From: Halobacillus locisalis
GTDB taxonomy: Bacteria > Bacillota > Bacilli > Bacillales > Halobacillaceae
Assembly: GCF_013694105.1 (NCBI RefSeq)
Contig: NZ_JACEFG010000004.1
Coordinates: 1 to 64,000 of the forward strand
Direction of reading: 5' to 3'
DNA: 64,000 bases
How positions within the stretch are numbered: the first letter of the stretch is position 1; every line of letters begins with the position of its first letter. The notes under the pieces are model-generated. The model saw only the letters and a list, made by a program, of their open reading frames with translations, did not search any database and was not told the DNA's origin. Below are positions 1 through 8,383 of this stretch, one piece after another. Made by a program: the position numbers and the translations under genes.

Positions 1-8
1 ACCTTATA

Positions 9-127
9 TGATGTGGTGGTGAAGGCGAAGAGGTCACACCTGTTCCCATGCCGAACACAGCAGTTAAGCTCTTCAGCGCCGATGGTAGTCGGGTTTACCC
101 CCGTGAGAGTAGGACGCCGCCACGTCA
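9..127 (+). rRNA. rrf: 5S ribosomal RNA
   Basis: The stretch contains the conserved 5S core (CCGAACACAG, AAGCTCTTCAGCGCC, GAGAGTAGGACGCCGCC). Its two ends pair as TGATGTGGTGG (9-19) with CCGCCACGTCA (117-127), which is helix I and sets the boundaries to within a few bases. It sits at the window start directly before a tRNA cluster, as at the end of many Bacillaceae rRNA operons; 16S and 23S would lie outside the window. Confidence 0.95.
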
Positions 128-168
128 TTCTTCCTTATTTACTTAGTTGCTAACTATTTATCCATTAT

Positions 169-243
169 TCCAACGTAGCTCAGTGGTAGAGCAATCGGCT
201 GTTAACCGATCGGTCGTAGGTTCGAATCCTACCGTTGGAGCCA
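169..243 (+). tRNA. tRNA-Asn (GTT)
   Basis: Cloverleaf with acceptor TCCAACG/CGTTGGA, anticodon loop CTGTTAA, T-loop GGTTCGAATCC and encoded CCA. First tRNA of the cluster after 5S. Confidence 0.97.
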
Positions 244-246
244 CTT

Positions 247-318
<72 letters not shown>

Positions 319-338
319 CTGAAGAATATTGTACTTTT

Positions 339-413
339 GGCCCGTTGGTCAAGTGGTTAAGACACCGCCCTTTCACGGCGGTAACACGGGTTCGAATCCC
401 GTACGGGTCACCA
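339..413 (+). tRNA. tRNA-Glu (TTC)
   Basis: Acceptor GGCCCGT/ACGGGTC, anticodon stem CCGCC/GGCGG with anticodon TTC, encoded CCA. Confidence 0.97.
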
Positions 414-425
414 CTTATATATCCC

Positions 426-501
426 GGAGGATTAGCTCAGCTGGGAGAGCACCTGCCTTACAAGCAGGGGGTCGCAGGTTCGAGCCCTGCATCCTCCACC
501 A
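426..501 (+). tRNA. tRNA-Val (TAC)
   Basis: Acceptor GGAGGAT/ATCCTCC, anticodon stem CCTGC/GCAGG around loop CTTACAA, encoded CCA. Confidence 0.97.
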
Positions 502-518
502 TTTAAAACTTCATACGC

Positions 519-594
519 GCCGGCCTAGCTCAACTGGTAGAGCAACTGATTTGTAATCAGTAGGTTGGGGGTTCAAGTCCTCTGGCCGGCACCA
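519..594 (+). tRNA. tRNA-Thr (TGT)
   Basis: Acceptor GCCGGCC/GGCCGGC, anticodon stem CTGAT/ATCAG with anticodon TGT, encoded CCA. With the GGT species this cluster supplies two threonine isoacceptors. Confidence 0.97.
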
Positions 595-615
595 CTAAGA
601 GATTTTCTTATACGT

Positions 616-701
616 GGAGGGATAGCGAAGTTGGCCAAACGCGGCGGACTGTAAATCCGCTCCCATCGGGTTCGTAGGTTCGAGTCCTACTCCCTCCACC
701 A
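616..701 (+). tRNA. tRNA-Tyr (GTA)
   Basis: Acceptor GGAGGGA/TCCCTCC, anticodon GTA, and a long variable arm as expected for a class II tRNA (86 nt with CCA). Confidence 0.97.
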
Positions 702-816
702 TTTTTTTATTTCCCTAGTAATTCGCTGGTAGCTTATGATCAGCTTATTTTTATGGAAAAAACCGATCACGACATGAATAAAAAGTGTGATCATGTCTAT
801 ACTAACTTTGTAACGT

Positions 817-891
817 TGGGCCATGGCCAAGCGGTAAGGCAACGGTTTTTGGTACCGTCATGCGCTGGTTCGAATCCAGCTGGCCCAGCCA
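817..891 (+). tRNA. tRNA-Gln (TTG)
   Basis: Acceptor TGGGCCA/TGGCCCA, anticodon loop TTTTGGT (TTG), encoded CCA. The 115-nt gap before it is unusually wide for this cluster and holds only a weak inverted repeat (GATCAC/GTGATC). Confidence 0.96.
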
Positions 892-1002
892 TTTTCTTTA
901 TTATTGAATGATATGCATATGTAACCTATAATTTATGATGCCTACTCAAAGGGTACGTTACATTCATGAGAGATTCATCAAGAAAATACCTTTTATTATT
1001 GT

Positions 1003-1075
1003 GAGCCATTAGCTCAGCTGGTAGAGCATCTGACTTTTAATCAGAGGGTCGAAGGTTCGAATCCTTCATGGCTCA
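1003..1075 (+). tRNA. tRNA-Lys (TTT)
   Basis: Acceptor GAGCCAT/ATGGCTC, anticodon stem CTGAC/ATCAG region with anticodon TTT. The 3' end runs into ATTTCT, so CCA is not encoded. Confidence 0.96.
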
Positions 1076-1094
1076 TTTCTATTATTATACCATT

Positions 1095-1169
1095 GCGGGA
1101 GTAGTTCAGTGGTAGAACACCACCTTGCCAAGGTGGGGGTCGCGGGTTCGAATCCCGTCTCCCGCTCCA
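1095..1169 (+). tRNA. tRNA-Gly (GCC)
   Basis: Acceptor GCGGGAG/CTCCCGC, anticodon stem CCACC/GGTGG with anticodon GCC, encoded CCA. Confidence 0.97.
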
Positions 1170-1177
1170 TAAGATAC

Positions 1178-1253
1178 GGGGCCTTAGCTCAGCTGGGAGA
1201 GCGCCTGCTTTGCACGCAGGAGGTCAGCGGTTCGATCCCGCTAGGCTCCACCA
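1178..1253 (+). tRNA. tRNA-Ala (TGC)
   Basis: Acceptor GGGGCCT/AGGCTCC with one G-U pair, anticodon stem CCTGC/GCAGG with anticodon TGC, encoded CCA. Last tRNA before the terminator. Confidence 0.97.
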
Positions 1254-1288
1254 TACATAACTTGAACTACATATGATTTAATAAGGTA

Positions 1289-1317
1289 AAAGACATCCAT
1301 GTGATGTCTTTTTTTAT
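1289..1317 (+). terminator. Terminator of the rRNA-tRNA operon
   Basis: Stem AAAGACATC/GATGTCTTT with loop CATGT, followed by a T run. It lies 35 nt after tRNA-Ala. Confidence 0.85.
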
Positions 1318-1567
1318 ATCATGATTCTTACATTGGCAAATCGGATCGCGTAGCAATGAGTATTTGTTCTTTCTTAGTAGAAAGGTTTAACTTGGAGGCA
1401 TAGAAGGAATTGTATGTTTTAGCGGTATCAGAATTTACCGTGTACTTATCAATTAGGCCATTACTGGTTGTGTACATATGATCCACGACGCTCCTATAGG
1501 TTGTAAACATGCAGAAAACCTTTTATATACCATGTGACAGCGTATATATATACACGATGATGTCCGG

Positions 1568-1597
1568 TTGAGTCATTCATAATAAAACGGATACAAT
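1568..1597 (+). promoter_or_regulatory. Candidate sigma-A promoter of arginase
   Basis: TTGAGT (1568-1573), 18-nt spacer, TACAAT (1592-1597), about 30 nt before the arginase start. I recognise nothing else in the gap between the tRNA terminator and arginase (1318-1567); a 60-codon minus-strand reading frame there resembles nothing I know. Confidence 0.5.
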
Positions 1598-1626
1598 AGA
1601 AATAGCGAATAAAGGAGGAGACTTGA

Positions 1627-2529
1627 ATGAATAACCATCTTTCCATAATCGGTGTTCCTATGGATTTAGGACAAATGAGAAGAGGCGTAGATATGGGACC
1701 AAGTGCCATCCGCTACGCTGGAATGATTGAACGTTTAGAACAACTTAAATATGAAATAGAAGACTTGGGGGATATTGAAATCCCTCGTCCGAAAGTGAGC
1801 AACCCTGAGAAGTTAGACAATCTACGTAACTTGAATGAGATTGCAGAAGGTAGCAGCCGTTTAGCTGCTGAAGTCGATCAGGTCGTTGAGAAAGGACAAT
1901 TCCCTCTTGTACTCGGAGGAGATCATAGTATTGCCATGGGAACATTAGCAGGTCTTTCTAAGCATTACGATAACTTAGGTGTGATTTGGTACGATGCCCA
2001 TGGGGATTTGAATACGGCAGATAGTTCTCCATCTGGAAACATACATGGCATGCCCCTTGCTGTAAGTTTAGGAATCGGTCATGAAAAACTGACAAGCATT
2101 CATGGGTACGAACCCAAAATCAAGCCTGAGAATATTGTCATCATCGGTGCTCGTTCACTAGATGAAGGAGAGCGTGTGCTGATTAAAGAAAAAGGAATCA
2201 AAGTCTATACGATGCACGAAGTTGATCGCATGGGTATGACCAAAGTGATGGAAGAATCCATGGACTACCTTAAGGATCGAACAGATGGCGTGCACTTGAG
2301 CTTGGATCTTGACGGCCTTGATCCAAATGAAGCACCTGGCGTAGGGACGCCGGTTCTTGGTGGATTGAGCTATCGTGAGAGCCACTTGGCGATGGAGATG
2401 CTTTATCAATCCGGAATGATCACATCCGCCGAGTTCGTTGAAGTGAACCCGATTTTGGATGAGAAAAACAAGACGGCTACTGTAGCTGTCGGTCTGATGG
2501 GATCCTTGTTCGGAGAAAGTTTAAAATAG
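1627..2529 (+). CDS. rocF: Arginase
   Basis: Hydrolyses L-arginine to ornithine and urea in the cytoplasm, the first step of arginine catabolism. All manganese-ligand motifs of the ureohydrolase family are visible: GGDHS with H100, DAHGD with D123, H125 and D127, and SLDLDGLDP with D227 and D229. At 300 aa it has the normal Bacillus arginase length. The start is set by AAAGGAGG a few bases before the ATG. It forms a single-gene unit between its own promoter and a strong hairpin at 2538-2578; no other roc genes are adjacent. Confidence 0.95.
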   Translation: MNNHLSIIGVPMDLGQMRRGVDMGPSAIRYAGMIERLEQLKYEIEDLGDIEIPRPKVSNPEKLDNLRNLNEIAEGSSRLAAEVDQVVEKGQFPLVLGGDHSIAMGTLAGLSKHYDNLGVIWYDAHGDLNTADSSPSGNIHGMPLAVSLGIGHEKLTSIHGYEPKIKPENIVIIGARSLDEGERVLIKEKGIKVYTMHEVDRMGMTKVMEESMDYLKDRTDGVHLSLDLDGLDPNEAPGVGTPVLGGLSYRESHLAMEMLYQSGMITSAEFVEVNPILDEKNKTATVAVGLMGSLFGESLK

Positions 2530-2537
2530 AAAACTAA

Positions 2538-2578
2538 AAAACAGTCACTCGACATAATGTCGAGTGACTGTTTTATTT
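2538..2578 (+). terminator. Terminator after rocF
   Basis: Near-perfect 17-bp stem, AAAACAGTCACTCGACA with TGTCGAGTGACTGTTTT, then TATTTT. The A run on the other side lets it also serve the convergent minus-strand gene that ends at 2605. Confidence 0.9.
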
Positions 2579-2604
2579 TGTGTTTCTGATTCTTTTGGCT
2601 TATT

Positions 2605-2778
2605 CTATATATGACTGTATTCTTTTTGGGCGATTCCATCGTATTCGTTCATCAACTGATCCAGTTTTTCGCTGACTTGAAGTACTTCTGGTGATGTGAG
2701 GGAGTTCGTGAATGCAACACGGGTCATTTCATCTCGACAAGTTTCAATTTCTTTTACTAAGAAAGCTTCTCGGTGCAT
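2605..2778 (-). CDS. Spo0E-like aspartyl-phosphate phosphatase
   Basis: A 57-aa protein beginning MHREAFLVKEIE and ending QKEYSHI. Spo0E-family proteins dephosphorylate Spo0A~P and so restrain sporulation; they are about 50-85 aa, helical, with an S-x-x-x-D signature. Here the segment VSEKLDQLMNEY (residues 35-46) supplies that signature (S36, D40). The start is supported by GAGGAGG on the minus strand 7-8 nt before the ATG. It converges on rocF and diverges from sigW. The family call rests on the motif, size and start; which sibling (YnzD, YisI or other) cannot be told. Confidence 0.8.
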   Translation of the reverse strand: MHREAFLVKEIETCRDEMTRVAFTNSLTSPEVLQVSEKLDQLMNEYDGIAQKEYSHI

Positions 2779-2863
2779 ATATAATCCTCCTCTTTACATT
2801 TTACATATTATGTCTTATAACCGATATGAGGAGAAAATAAACTAGAATAAATTATCTTTTTTT

Positions 2864-2892
2864 TGAAACCTAAGGGCGAGGTCATCCGTATA
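2864..2892 (+). promoter_or_regulatory. Sigma-W autoregulatory promoter
   Basis: TGAAAC (2864-2869), a 17-nt spacer and CGTATA (2887-2892), the -35 and -10 of extracytoplasmic sigma-W promoters. It lies about 35 nt before sigW, as expected for positive autoregulation known in Bacillus. The spacer is one base longer than the usual 16. Confidence 0.8.
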
Positions 2893-2927
2893 GGATATCG
2901 ACCGCAAGTATAGCGGAGGTATAGCAG

Positions 2928-3491
2928 ATGGAATCCATGATTAAACAGAAAATAAAAGAAGTGAAAAAAGGAGACCAGTCATCATTCGAGGATATCGTAT
3001 CCTTCTATCAAAATAAGGTGTATCATATATGCCTGCGGATGATTGGAAACTCTTACGAAGCAGAGGACCTAGCACAAGAAGCTTTCATACGGGCCTACAC
3101 GAACATTCACTCATTCGATGAACGTCGCAAATTTTCAACGTGGTTGTACAGAATAGCGACGAATTTGACGATTGATCGTATCCGTAAGAAAAAACCGGAT
3201 TATCATCTGGATGCAGAAGTTAGAGGTACCGATGGATTAGATATGTATTCACAGTTAGCGGCTGACCAAGCGTTACCTGAGGAAGAAGTGGAAAGTTTAG
3301 AGCTTCAATCCTACATCCATCGAGAAATTTTGGCGTTACCTCCTAAATACCGTAGCGTCATTGTTCTGCGTTATTTGGACGAATTGGCTCTCCAAGAAAT
3401 CGCGGAAATATTAGACATCCCTGTAGGAACCGTAAAGACCAGAGTGCATCGGGGCAGGGAAGCTTTACGCAAAAGGCTTCGACATGTGTAA
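2928..3491 (+). CDS. sigW: RNA polymerase ECF sigma factor SigW
   Basis: ECF sigma factor controlling the envelope-stress and antimicrobial-peptide regulon. Region 2 is visible around AEDLAQEAFIRAY and STWLYRIATNLTIDRIRKKK, and region 4 around IPVGTVKTRVHRGREAL. The 187-aa length and N-terminus match Bacillus SigW closely. The ATG at 2928 follows a GGAGG; a second in-frame ATG three codons on is possible. Its promoter carries the sigma-W consensus and the next gene, 15 nt away, is its anti-sigma factor. Confidence 0.95.
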   Translation: MESMIKQKIKEVKKGDQSSFEDIVSFYQNKVYHICLRMIGNSYEAEDLAQEAFIRAYTNIHSFDERRKFSTWLYRIATNLTIDRIRKKKPDYHLDAEVRGTDGLDMYSQLAADQALPEEEVESLELQSYIHREILALPPKYRSVIVLRYLDELALQEIAEILDIPVGTVKTRVHRGREALRKRLRHV

Positions 3492-3506
3492 AGGAGTTGA
3501 GAGGGA

Positions 3507-4163
3507 ATGAAATGCAATAAAGAAGCTGTTGCACTCATGCACAAATACATGGATGGCGAGTTAGATAGAGAAGAAGAGAGACGACTGCGTGATCATTTAC
3601 AAGCTTGCCAATCCTGCCAAACCCATTTTCATGAACTGAAGCGTACGACGACTCTCATTACGAATACGAATGCAGCGTCTGCGCCGAACGATTTCACGGC
3701 CAATGTGATGGCGAATCTTCCAAAAGAGAAAAAGAGGAAGAATTACGCCCGTCTTTTCCAAAGACACCCGATTCTAACGGCGGCGGCTGTATTTTTCATC
3801 TTAATGTTCAGCGGCATCACCACCGCTTGGAATCAAGATCAGCAAGTAACAGTTTCCAAACAGGAGAACTTGGAGATCAAAGAGGACATCGTCATCGTAC
3901 CTGAAGGCGTCACCGTCAATGGAGATTTGACGGTCCGTAATGGCGACTTGAAAATTGATGGCCAAATCAACGGAGATGTCACCATCATTAATGGAGATAT
4001 TGTAAATGGCCAACCAGAAGGATCCATCGAAAATGGATTGGATTCTTCAACATTGAGAGCCTATACAGGTGAACTCACGGAAGTGAATGAGATTTACGAA
4101 TGGATTTGGTATCAGACAAAGGGAGTCGTAACTGACATCTTCTCGTTTGGATCTGATGAATAA
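3507..4163 (+). CDS. rsiW: Anti-sigma-W factor RsiW
   Basis: Membrane-spanning anti-sigma factor that holds SigW until regulated intramembrane proteolysis releases it. The cytoplasmic zinc-binding anti-sigma motif H-x3-C-x2-C is present (H30, C34, C37). One membrane span is visible at about residues 88-107, followed by an extracytoplasmic domain rich in short beta repeats of the GDLTVRNGDLKIDG type. The start is preceded by GGAGTTGAGAGGG. It is co-transcribed with sigW and ends at a hairpin. Confidence 0.93.
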   Translation: MKCNKEAVALMHKYMDGELDREEERRLRDHLQACQSCQTHFHELKRTTTLITNTNAASAPNDFTANVMANLPKEKKRKNYARLFQRHPILTAAAVFFILMFSGITTAWNQDQQVTVSKQENLEIKEDIVIVPEGVTVNGDLTVRNGDLKIDGQINGDVTIINGDIVNGQPEGSIENGLDSSTLRAYTGELTEVNEIYEWIWYQTKGVVTDIFSFGSDE

Positions 4164-4173
4164 GTAAGAACAG

Positions 4174-4203
4174 GACCGTCTTCTAAAAGACGGTCTTTTT
4201 TAT
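4174..4203 (+). terminator. Terminator after rsiW
   Basis: Stem GACCGTCTT/AAGACGGTC with loop CTAA, followed by TTTTTTA. Confidence 0.9.
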
Positions 4204-4312
4204 TTTATTCAGAAGTCTATGATAAGTAATAATGATGTCTATTCGAGAATCGGGCAGTAACCTTGAACACTTGATTCCGGGATGTACAGGGTTCGTCACC
4301 AGATTAAGAGCA

Positions 4313-4440
4313 GGGGCTGGTTTTGAAACAACTCGCTTTCCTGCGGGGGAGCCGGCAAGCCTCCTCTGTCGTTGACACTCCCTGTGGGGTCTCGCCTGGT
4401 TCCTTCTCCCGCGGGAGTCTCGCTGTTTCAAAACCACCCC
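4313..4440 (-). repeat. Dispersed palindromic repeat, copy A (inverted)
   Basis: Intergenic element of about 130 bp. Outer arms GGTTTTGAAACA and TGTTTCAAAACC pair perfectly over 12 bp. Read on the minus strand, the core shares GCGAGACTCC, TGAGAYCCCGCA-like, GAGG, GGCT and GGAAAGCGAGT blocks with copies B and C. It is in the opposite orientation to copy B, 125 bp away. I know similar GACTCC...GGAAAGCGAGTC elements only as intergenic repeats of Bacillaceae; no coding capacity is apparent. Confidence 0.7.
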
Positions 4441-4564
4441 TATCAAAATGTAGTGGAACGAACCTCCTACATGAACAGTGCGTTGGCTAGCAAAATACCC
4501 GCACAGCCCCTTTTTTTGAGGTGAACCAGCTCATCTGATGTTTCCGTTCCCCTCATAAAAGCAA

Positions 4565-4683
4565 GAAGGTCCGGGAAATGGCGAGACTCCTGTGGGATGT
4601 ACATGACCGGTGAGATCCCGCAAGGCGAAGCCTGAGGAAGCTCAGCACATGCCCACGGAAAGCGAGTCATTTCCCGGACCTTC
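4565..4683 (+). repeat. Dispersed palindromic repeat, copy B
   Basis: Outer arms GAAGGTCCGGGAAATG (4565-4580) and CATTTCCCGGACCTTC (4668-4683) pair perfectly over 16 bp. The core contains GCGAGACTCCTGTGGGAT, TGAGATCCCGCAAGGCG and GGAAAGCGAGTC. The arm sequence has nothing in common with copies A or C, only the complementarity does. The remaining DNA between rsiW and cdaA (4204-4312, 4441-4564, 4684-4830) shows no gene I can support. Confidence 0.75.
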
Positions 4684-4849
4684 GAAAACTTCATGAGGTA
4701 ACGGAAATCACCAAAACATCTCTAAACGGGCTCTTCAAGATATGGGGGAGATAATGACTGACTACTACAATAATGGGGAATAAGGAACAATGTCGCCTTT
4801 TGTGTCGAAGGAATTTGTTGCCTTCTTCATATATTGGAAAATCGAAGTG

Positions 4850-4858
4850 TGATATAAT
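4850..4858 (+). promoter_or_regulatory. Extended -10 promoter of the cdaA operon
   Basis: TGATATAAT, an extended -10 with a perfect TATAAT hexamer at 4853-4858, 60 nt before cdaA. No well-placed -35 is visible, which the TG extension may compensate. Confidence 0.55.
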
Positions 4859-4917
4859 GATACAGGTTCAACTATTTTGATATTACGTGTTATTTTCATA
4901 TAAAAGGAAGTGTATGC

Positions 4918-5730
4918 ATGCTTGATGGGGGATTGGATGTATTAGATTATTTCTTAATCACGGTTGATATTGCCCTTGTCTGGTTTGTTGTATATAAATT
5001 AATCATGCTAATCCAAGGCACGAAGGCTGTCCAGCTATTAAAAGGGATCTTCGTTGTGTTGGGGATCTGGTTATTGAGTAATTTATTTGGACTGACCACA
5101 CTCAGGTGGCTGATGTCACAGGCAATTACGTGGGGTTTTCTTGCGATCATTATTTTGTTCCAGCCAGAGTTGAGAAGGGCGCTTGAGCAACTGGGTCGAG
5201 GAAGCTTCTTTAGTAGGAATACAGCTGAAGAAGAAGATACCGAGAAATCGATTCAGGCGATTATTAAGTCGTGTCAATACATGGCGAAGCGCCGGATCGG
5301 GGCTCTGATCACGATTGAAAGAGATACCGGAATGGGAGACTATGTGGAAACAGGCATTCGTGTAGGAGGTCATCTTTCAAGCGAGTTACTGACAAACATA
5401 TTCATTCCGAACACACCTCTTCACGATGGAGCGGTCATACTTAAGGATGATGAGATTGTCGCTGCGGCTTGTTATCTTCCACTCTCAGAGAGTCCCTTCA
5501 TATCGAAAGAGTTAGGGACGAGGCACCGTGCAGCGATGGGGATCAGTGAAGTTACCGATGCCCTGACGATTGTTGTCTCAGAGGAGACAGGAGCGATTTC
5601 TTGTACGAAAAACGGTGAATTGCATCGTGACTTAGACCAAGTGAAGTTGGAAGAGATACTACGCAAAGAATTGGATTACTCTTCCCCTGCGGTAAAATCG
5701 TGGAACTGGAGGGGGAAAAAGAATGGATAA
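4918..5730 (+). CDS. cdaA: Diadenylate cyclase CdaA (c-di-AMP synthase)
   Basis: Condenses two ATP to cyclic di-AMP, an essential second messenger for potassium, osmolyte and wall homeostasis. About three N-terminal membrane spans occupy residues 10-82, followed by a coiled stretch and the DisA_N/DAC catalytic domain with HDGAVIL (D170-G171-A172) and the RHR motif (202-204). Length 270 aa is typical. AAAGGAAG precedes the ATG. It overlaps cdaR by 8 bp and leads the cdaA-cdaR-glmM operon, the conserved Firmicute arrangement. Confidence 0.95.
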   Translation: MLDGGLDVLDYFLITVDIALVWFVVYKLIMLIQGTKAVQLLKGIFVVLGIWLLSNLFGLTTLRWLMSQAITWGFLAIIILFQPELRRALEQLGRGSFFSRNTAEEEDTEKSIQAIIKSCQYMAKRRIGALITIERDTGMGDYVETGIRVGGHLSSELLTNIFIPNTPLHDGAVILKDDEIVAAACYLPLSESPFISKELGTRHRAAMGISEVTDALTIVVSEETGAISCTKNGELHRDLDQVKLEEILRKELDYSSPAVKSWNWRGKKNG

Positions 5731-6733
5731 TTGGTTTAGAAGCGTATGGTTCATACGAATTATTTCTTTGATTCTCGCCGGGTTGTTGTGGGTAACGGTA
5801 AATGTTGATGATAATATGGATTCGGACTCGTTATTTTTCAATGATTCGTCTTCGGATATGGAAGTCATGGACAACGTTCCGCTTGAGATTCGTTTCGATA
5901 GTGAAGAATACGTGGTAAGTGGTTTGCCGCAAGAAGTATCCGTTACCGTTGAAGGACCCGCTTCTGCGGTCACACCAGTGGTACGCCAAGAAAACTTCGA
6001 AGTGTTCGTTGACCTGAATGGTTATGGACCGGGTACACATGAGGTATCCTTACAGCATTCGGGCATTTCGAATCAACTTGCTGTCACGATTGAACCGAAA
6101 GTGATTGAAGTGACGATCGAAGAGAAGGTAAGTGAAAACTTTTCGGTGAACGTGGATTATATTAATGAAAGCAAACTTTCATCTGATTTAGTGCTCGGCG
6201 AAGCGGAAGCAAGCCCAGCAGAAGTGCAGATTACAGGTTCAGAATCTGCCGTGGATCGAGTGGCTTCTGTTAAAGCGATTATTGATGTAGGAGCAGCGGC
6301 AGAAACCATTGAAAATCAAGAAGCACCTGTGAAAGTATATGACAATCAAGGGAACGAGCTGAATGTGCTGGTCGACCCGAATGCGGTTGAGGTCACGGTC
6401 CCTGTGGTTGAACGATCGAAGCAAGTTCCTGTTCAACTCACCGCTATCGGCGGCGCACCTGAGGGAATTATCGTCAATGGATTATCGACAGAGACGCAGC
6501 AAGTGACCCTCTATGGACCAGAAGAGGTACTTGCCGAGATAGAAGCACTATCAGAAGTGGAAGTCGACATTACAGAAATTACGGAAGATCAGACGATTGA
6601 CGTCGATCTCCCTGTTCCTCAAGGCGTAACGAAAGTCGATCCCAAAACCATTAAAGTAATGATTGATGTTGATCAAGTCGGTGAAGAAGGTGAAGCGTCT
6701 ACAGAAGAGTCACCAGAAGGCACTTCTTCATAA
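5723..6733 (+). CDS. cdaR: CdaA regulator CdaR (YbbR-domain protein)
   Basis: Membrane-anchored regulator of CdaA. One N-terminal span (about residues 8-25, FIRIISLILAGLLWVTV) is followed by tandem extracytoplasmic YbbR domains of roughly 80 residues, seen as repeating patterns of the form (V)xVxGPxxxV and VPVxLTAxG, ending in an acidic tail (EEGEASTEESPEG). It starts within the end of cdaA (8-bp overlap), so translational coupling is likely. Confidence 0.93.
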   Translation: MDNWFRSVWFIRIISLILAGLLWVTVNVDDNMDSDSLFFNDSSSDMEVMDNVPLEIRFDSEEYVVSGLPQEVSVTVEGPASAVTPVVRQENFEVFVDLNGYGPGTHEVSLQHSGISNQLAVTIEPKVIEVTIEEKVSENFSVNVDYINESKLSSDLVLGEAEASPAEVQITGSESAVDRVASVKAIIDVGAAAETIENQEAPVKVYDNQGNELNVLVDPNAVEVTVPVVERSKQVPVQLTAIGGAPEGIIVNGLSTETQQVTLYGPEEVLAEIEALSEVEVDITEITEDQTIDVDLPVPQGVTKVDPKTIKVMIDVDQVGEEGEASTEESPEGTSS

Positions 6734-6798
6734 GATGAAGCATTTACGTTTGCATCATCGCACAAGCATAGATTGGAAAGAGAGGTTGGACACAACAC

Positions 6799-8151
6799 AT
6801 GGGTAAATATTTTGGAACTGATGGCGTCCGCGGAGTCGCCAATAAAGAACTAACACCAGAACTAGCGTTTAAACTAGGCCGATATGGCGGATACGTTTTA
6901 ACAAAAGAGGTAAAGAGACCAAAGATTCTAATCGGTCGTGATACACGAATCTCAGGAGAAATGCTTGAAGGGGCTTTGGCATCAGGGTTGCTATCAATTG
7001 GGGCTGAAGTGATGCGTCTTGGCGTCATTTCAACACCAGGTGTCGCATTCCTGACAAAAGCGTTGGAAGCTGAAGCGGGAATTATGATTTCTGCTTCTCA
7101 TAACCCCGTCGAGGATAACGGCATTAAATTCTTCGGGCCAGATGGCTTCAAGCTGACAGATGCTCAAGAAAAGGAAATCGAAGCATTGATCGATGGAGAA
7201 GAAGATACTTTACCACGTCCATCTGGAGCTGATCTCGGCCAAATCAATGACTACTTCGAAGGCGGTCAGAAATATTTGCAACACTTGAAACAGACGGTGG
7301 ATTATGATTTTGAAGGTCTGCATATCGCTCTTGATTGTGCTCACGGAGCAACGTCATCACTTGCTTCACATCTATTTGCTGACTTGGAAGCGGATATTAC
7401 TTCAATCGGATCATCGCCTGATGGATTGAACATCAATAAAGAGTGTGGCTCGACTCACCCAGAAGCCTTGCAGAAGGTCGTTCAAGAGAAGAACGCTCAT
7501 ATCGGCCTTGCTTTTGACGGAGACGGAGACCGTCTGATTGCCGTAGATGAAAAAGGTAACCTTGTTGACGGGGACCGCATCATGTACGTCTGCGCAAAGC
7601 ATATGAACGAAAATGGAACATTGAATCATTCTACAGTCGTATCGACAGTGATGAGTAACCTTGGTTTTTATAAAGCGATCGAAGCGAAAGGCATGAAGAG
7701 TGATAAAACGGCTGTGGGTGACCGTTACGTGATGGAAGAGATGCGTCGCGGGAATTACAATCTTGGTGGCGAACAATCCGGTCATATCATCTTCTTAGAA
7801 CACAACACAACAGGTGATGGGCTATTGACTGCTTTGCAATTAGTGAACGTCATGAAAGAAACAGGTAAGCCTCTTTCTGAACTTGCAGGAGAAATGGAAA
7901 AGTTCCCACAAGTGCTGAAGAACGTTCGTGTCATTGATAAGCAGCAAGTCCAAACACACCCACGCATTCAAGAAGCGATTCAAGCGGTGGAAGAAGAGAT
8001 GGGCGATAGCGGTCGTGTACTCGTACGTCCTTCTGGCACGGAGCCCCTTGTTCGCATCATGGTGGAAGCACCGACGGAAGAACAGTGCGAAGAGTACTGT
8101 GACAAAGTCGTTACCGTCGTACAAGAAGAACTAGGGATGAAAGAACAATAA
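6799..8151 (+). CDS. glmM: Phosphoglucosamine mutase GlmM
   Basis: Converts glucosamine-6-phosphate to glucosamine-1-phosphate for UDP-GlcNAc and peptidoglycan synthesis. The phosphoserine loop ISASHNP places the catalytic serine at S100; the Mg-binding loop DGDGDR is at 240-245; GGEQSGH and the phosphate-binding [12 protein letters not shown] are also intact. Length 450 aa is normal. It follows cdaR by 65 nt with no terminator between, consistent with the cdaA-cdaR-glmM operon and with reported GlmM-CdaA contact in other Firmicutes. Confidence 0.96.
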   Translation: MGKYFGTDGVRGVANKELTPELAFKLGRYGGYVLTKEVKRPKILIGRDTRISGEMLEGALASGLLSIGAEVMRLGVISTPGVAFLTKALEAEAGIMISASHNPVEDNGIKFFGPDGFKLTDAQEKEIEALIDGEEDTLPRPSGADLGQINDYFEGGQKYLQHLKQTVDYDFEGLHIALDCAHGATSSLASHLFADLEADITSIGSSPDGLNINKECGSTHPEALQKVVQEKNAHIGLAFDGDGDRLIAVDEKGNLVDGDRIMYVCAKHMNENGTLNHSTVVSTVMSNLGFYKAIEAKGMKSDKTAVGDRYVMEEMRRGNYNLGGEQSGHIIFLEHNTTGDGLLTALQLVNVMKETGKPLSELAGEMEKFPQVLKNVRVIDKQQVQTHPRIQEAIQAVEEEMGDSGRVLVRPSGTEPLVRIMVEAPTEEQCEEYCDKVVTVVQEELGMKEQ

Positions 8152-8164
8152 TATAGAGTAAAAC

Positions 8165-8203
8165 GCGCAAGGGGCACAACAGCAGTTCCTTGCGCATATT
8201 TTA
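8165..8203 (+). terminator. Weak hairpin after glmM
   Basis: GCGCAAGG (8165-8172) pairs with CCTTGCGC (8188-8195), followed by ATATTTTATT. The T tract is interrupted, so termination may be partial and allow read-through to glmS. Confidence 0.55.
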
Positions 8204-8243
8204 TTACAGGTGGCTTACAGTTTTATGACGGGTAGAATTTTTG

Positions 8244-8273
8244 TTGACCGGCCACTCAAGACTCAGGTAAAAT
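8244..8273 (+). promoter_or_regulatory. Candidate glmS promoter
   Basis: TTGACC (8244-8249), 18-nt spacer, TAAAAT (8268-8273), 120 nt before the ribozyme cleavage site. Confidence 0.6.
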
Positions 8274-8383
8274 AGAGGCTGTCCTTGAAAATATTGTCGG
8301 AATACGTTTAATGGAATAGAATTCAGGCAATGTCATAAAAGGGTTTATTATAGAATGGAAAGAGAGGGACGGAGTAGAAAGGT

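Noticed and set aside
1328-1510. Minus-strand 60-codon frame between the tRNA terminator and rocF
   Set aside because: A weak AAAGG precedes it, but composition and sequence resemble no protein I know and it abuts the tRNA terminator; support is too thin.
4467-4694. Minus-strand 75-codon frame over palindromic repeat copy B
   Set aside because: It is the complement of a structured repeat, without RBS or homology.
7411-7785. 124-codon minus-strand frame inside glmM, and similar long shadows inside glmS, murE-like and flavin genes
   Set aside because: Each is opposite a gene with intact catalytic motifs and shows no RBS or recognisable family.
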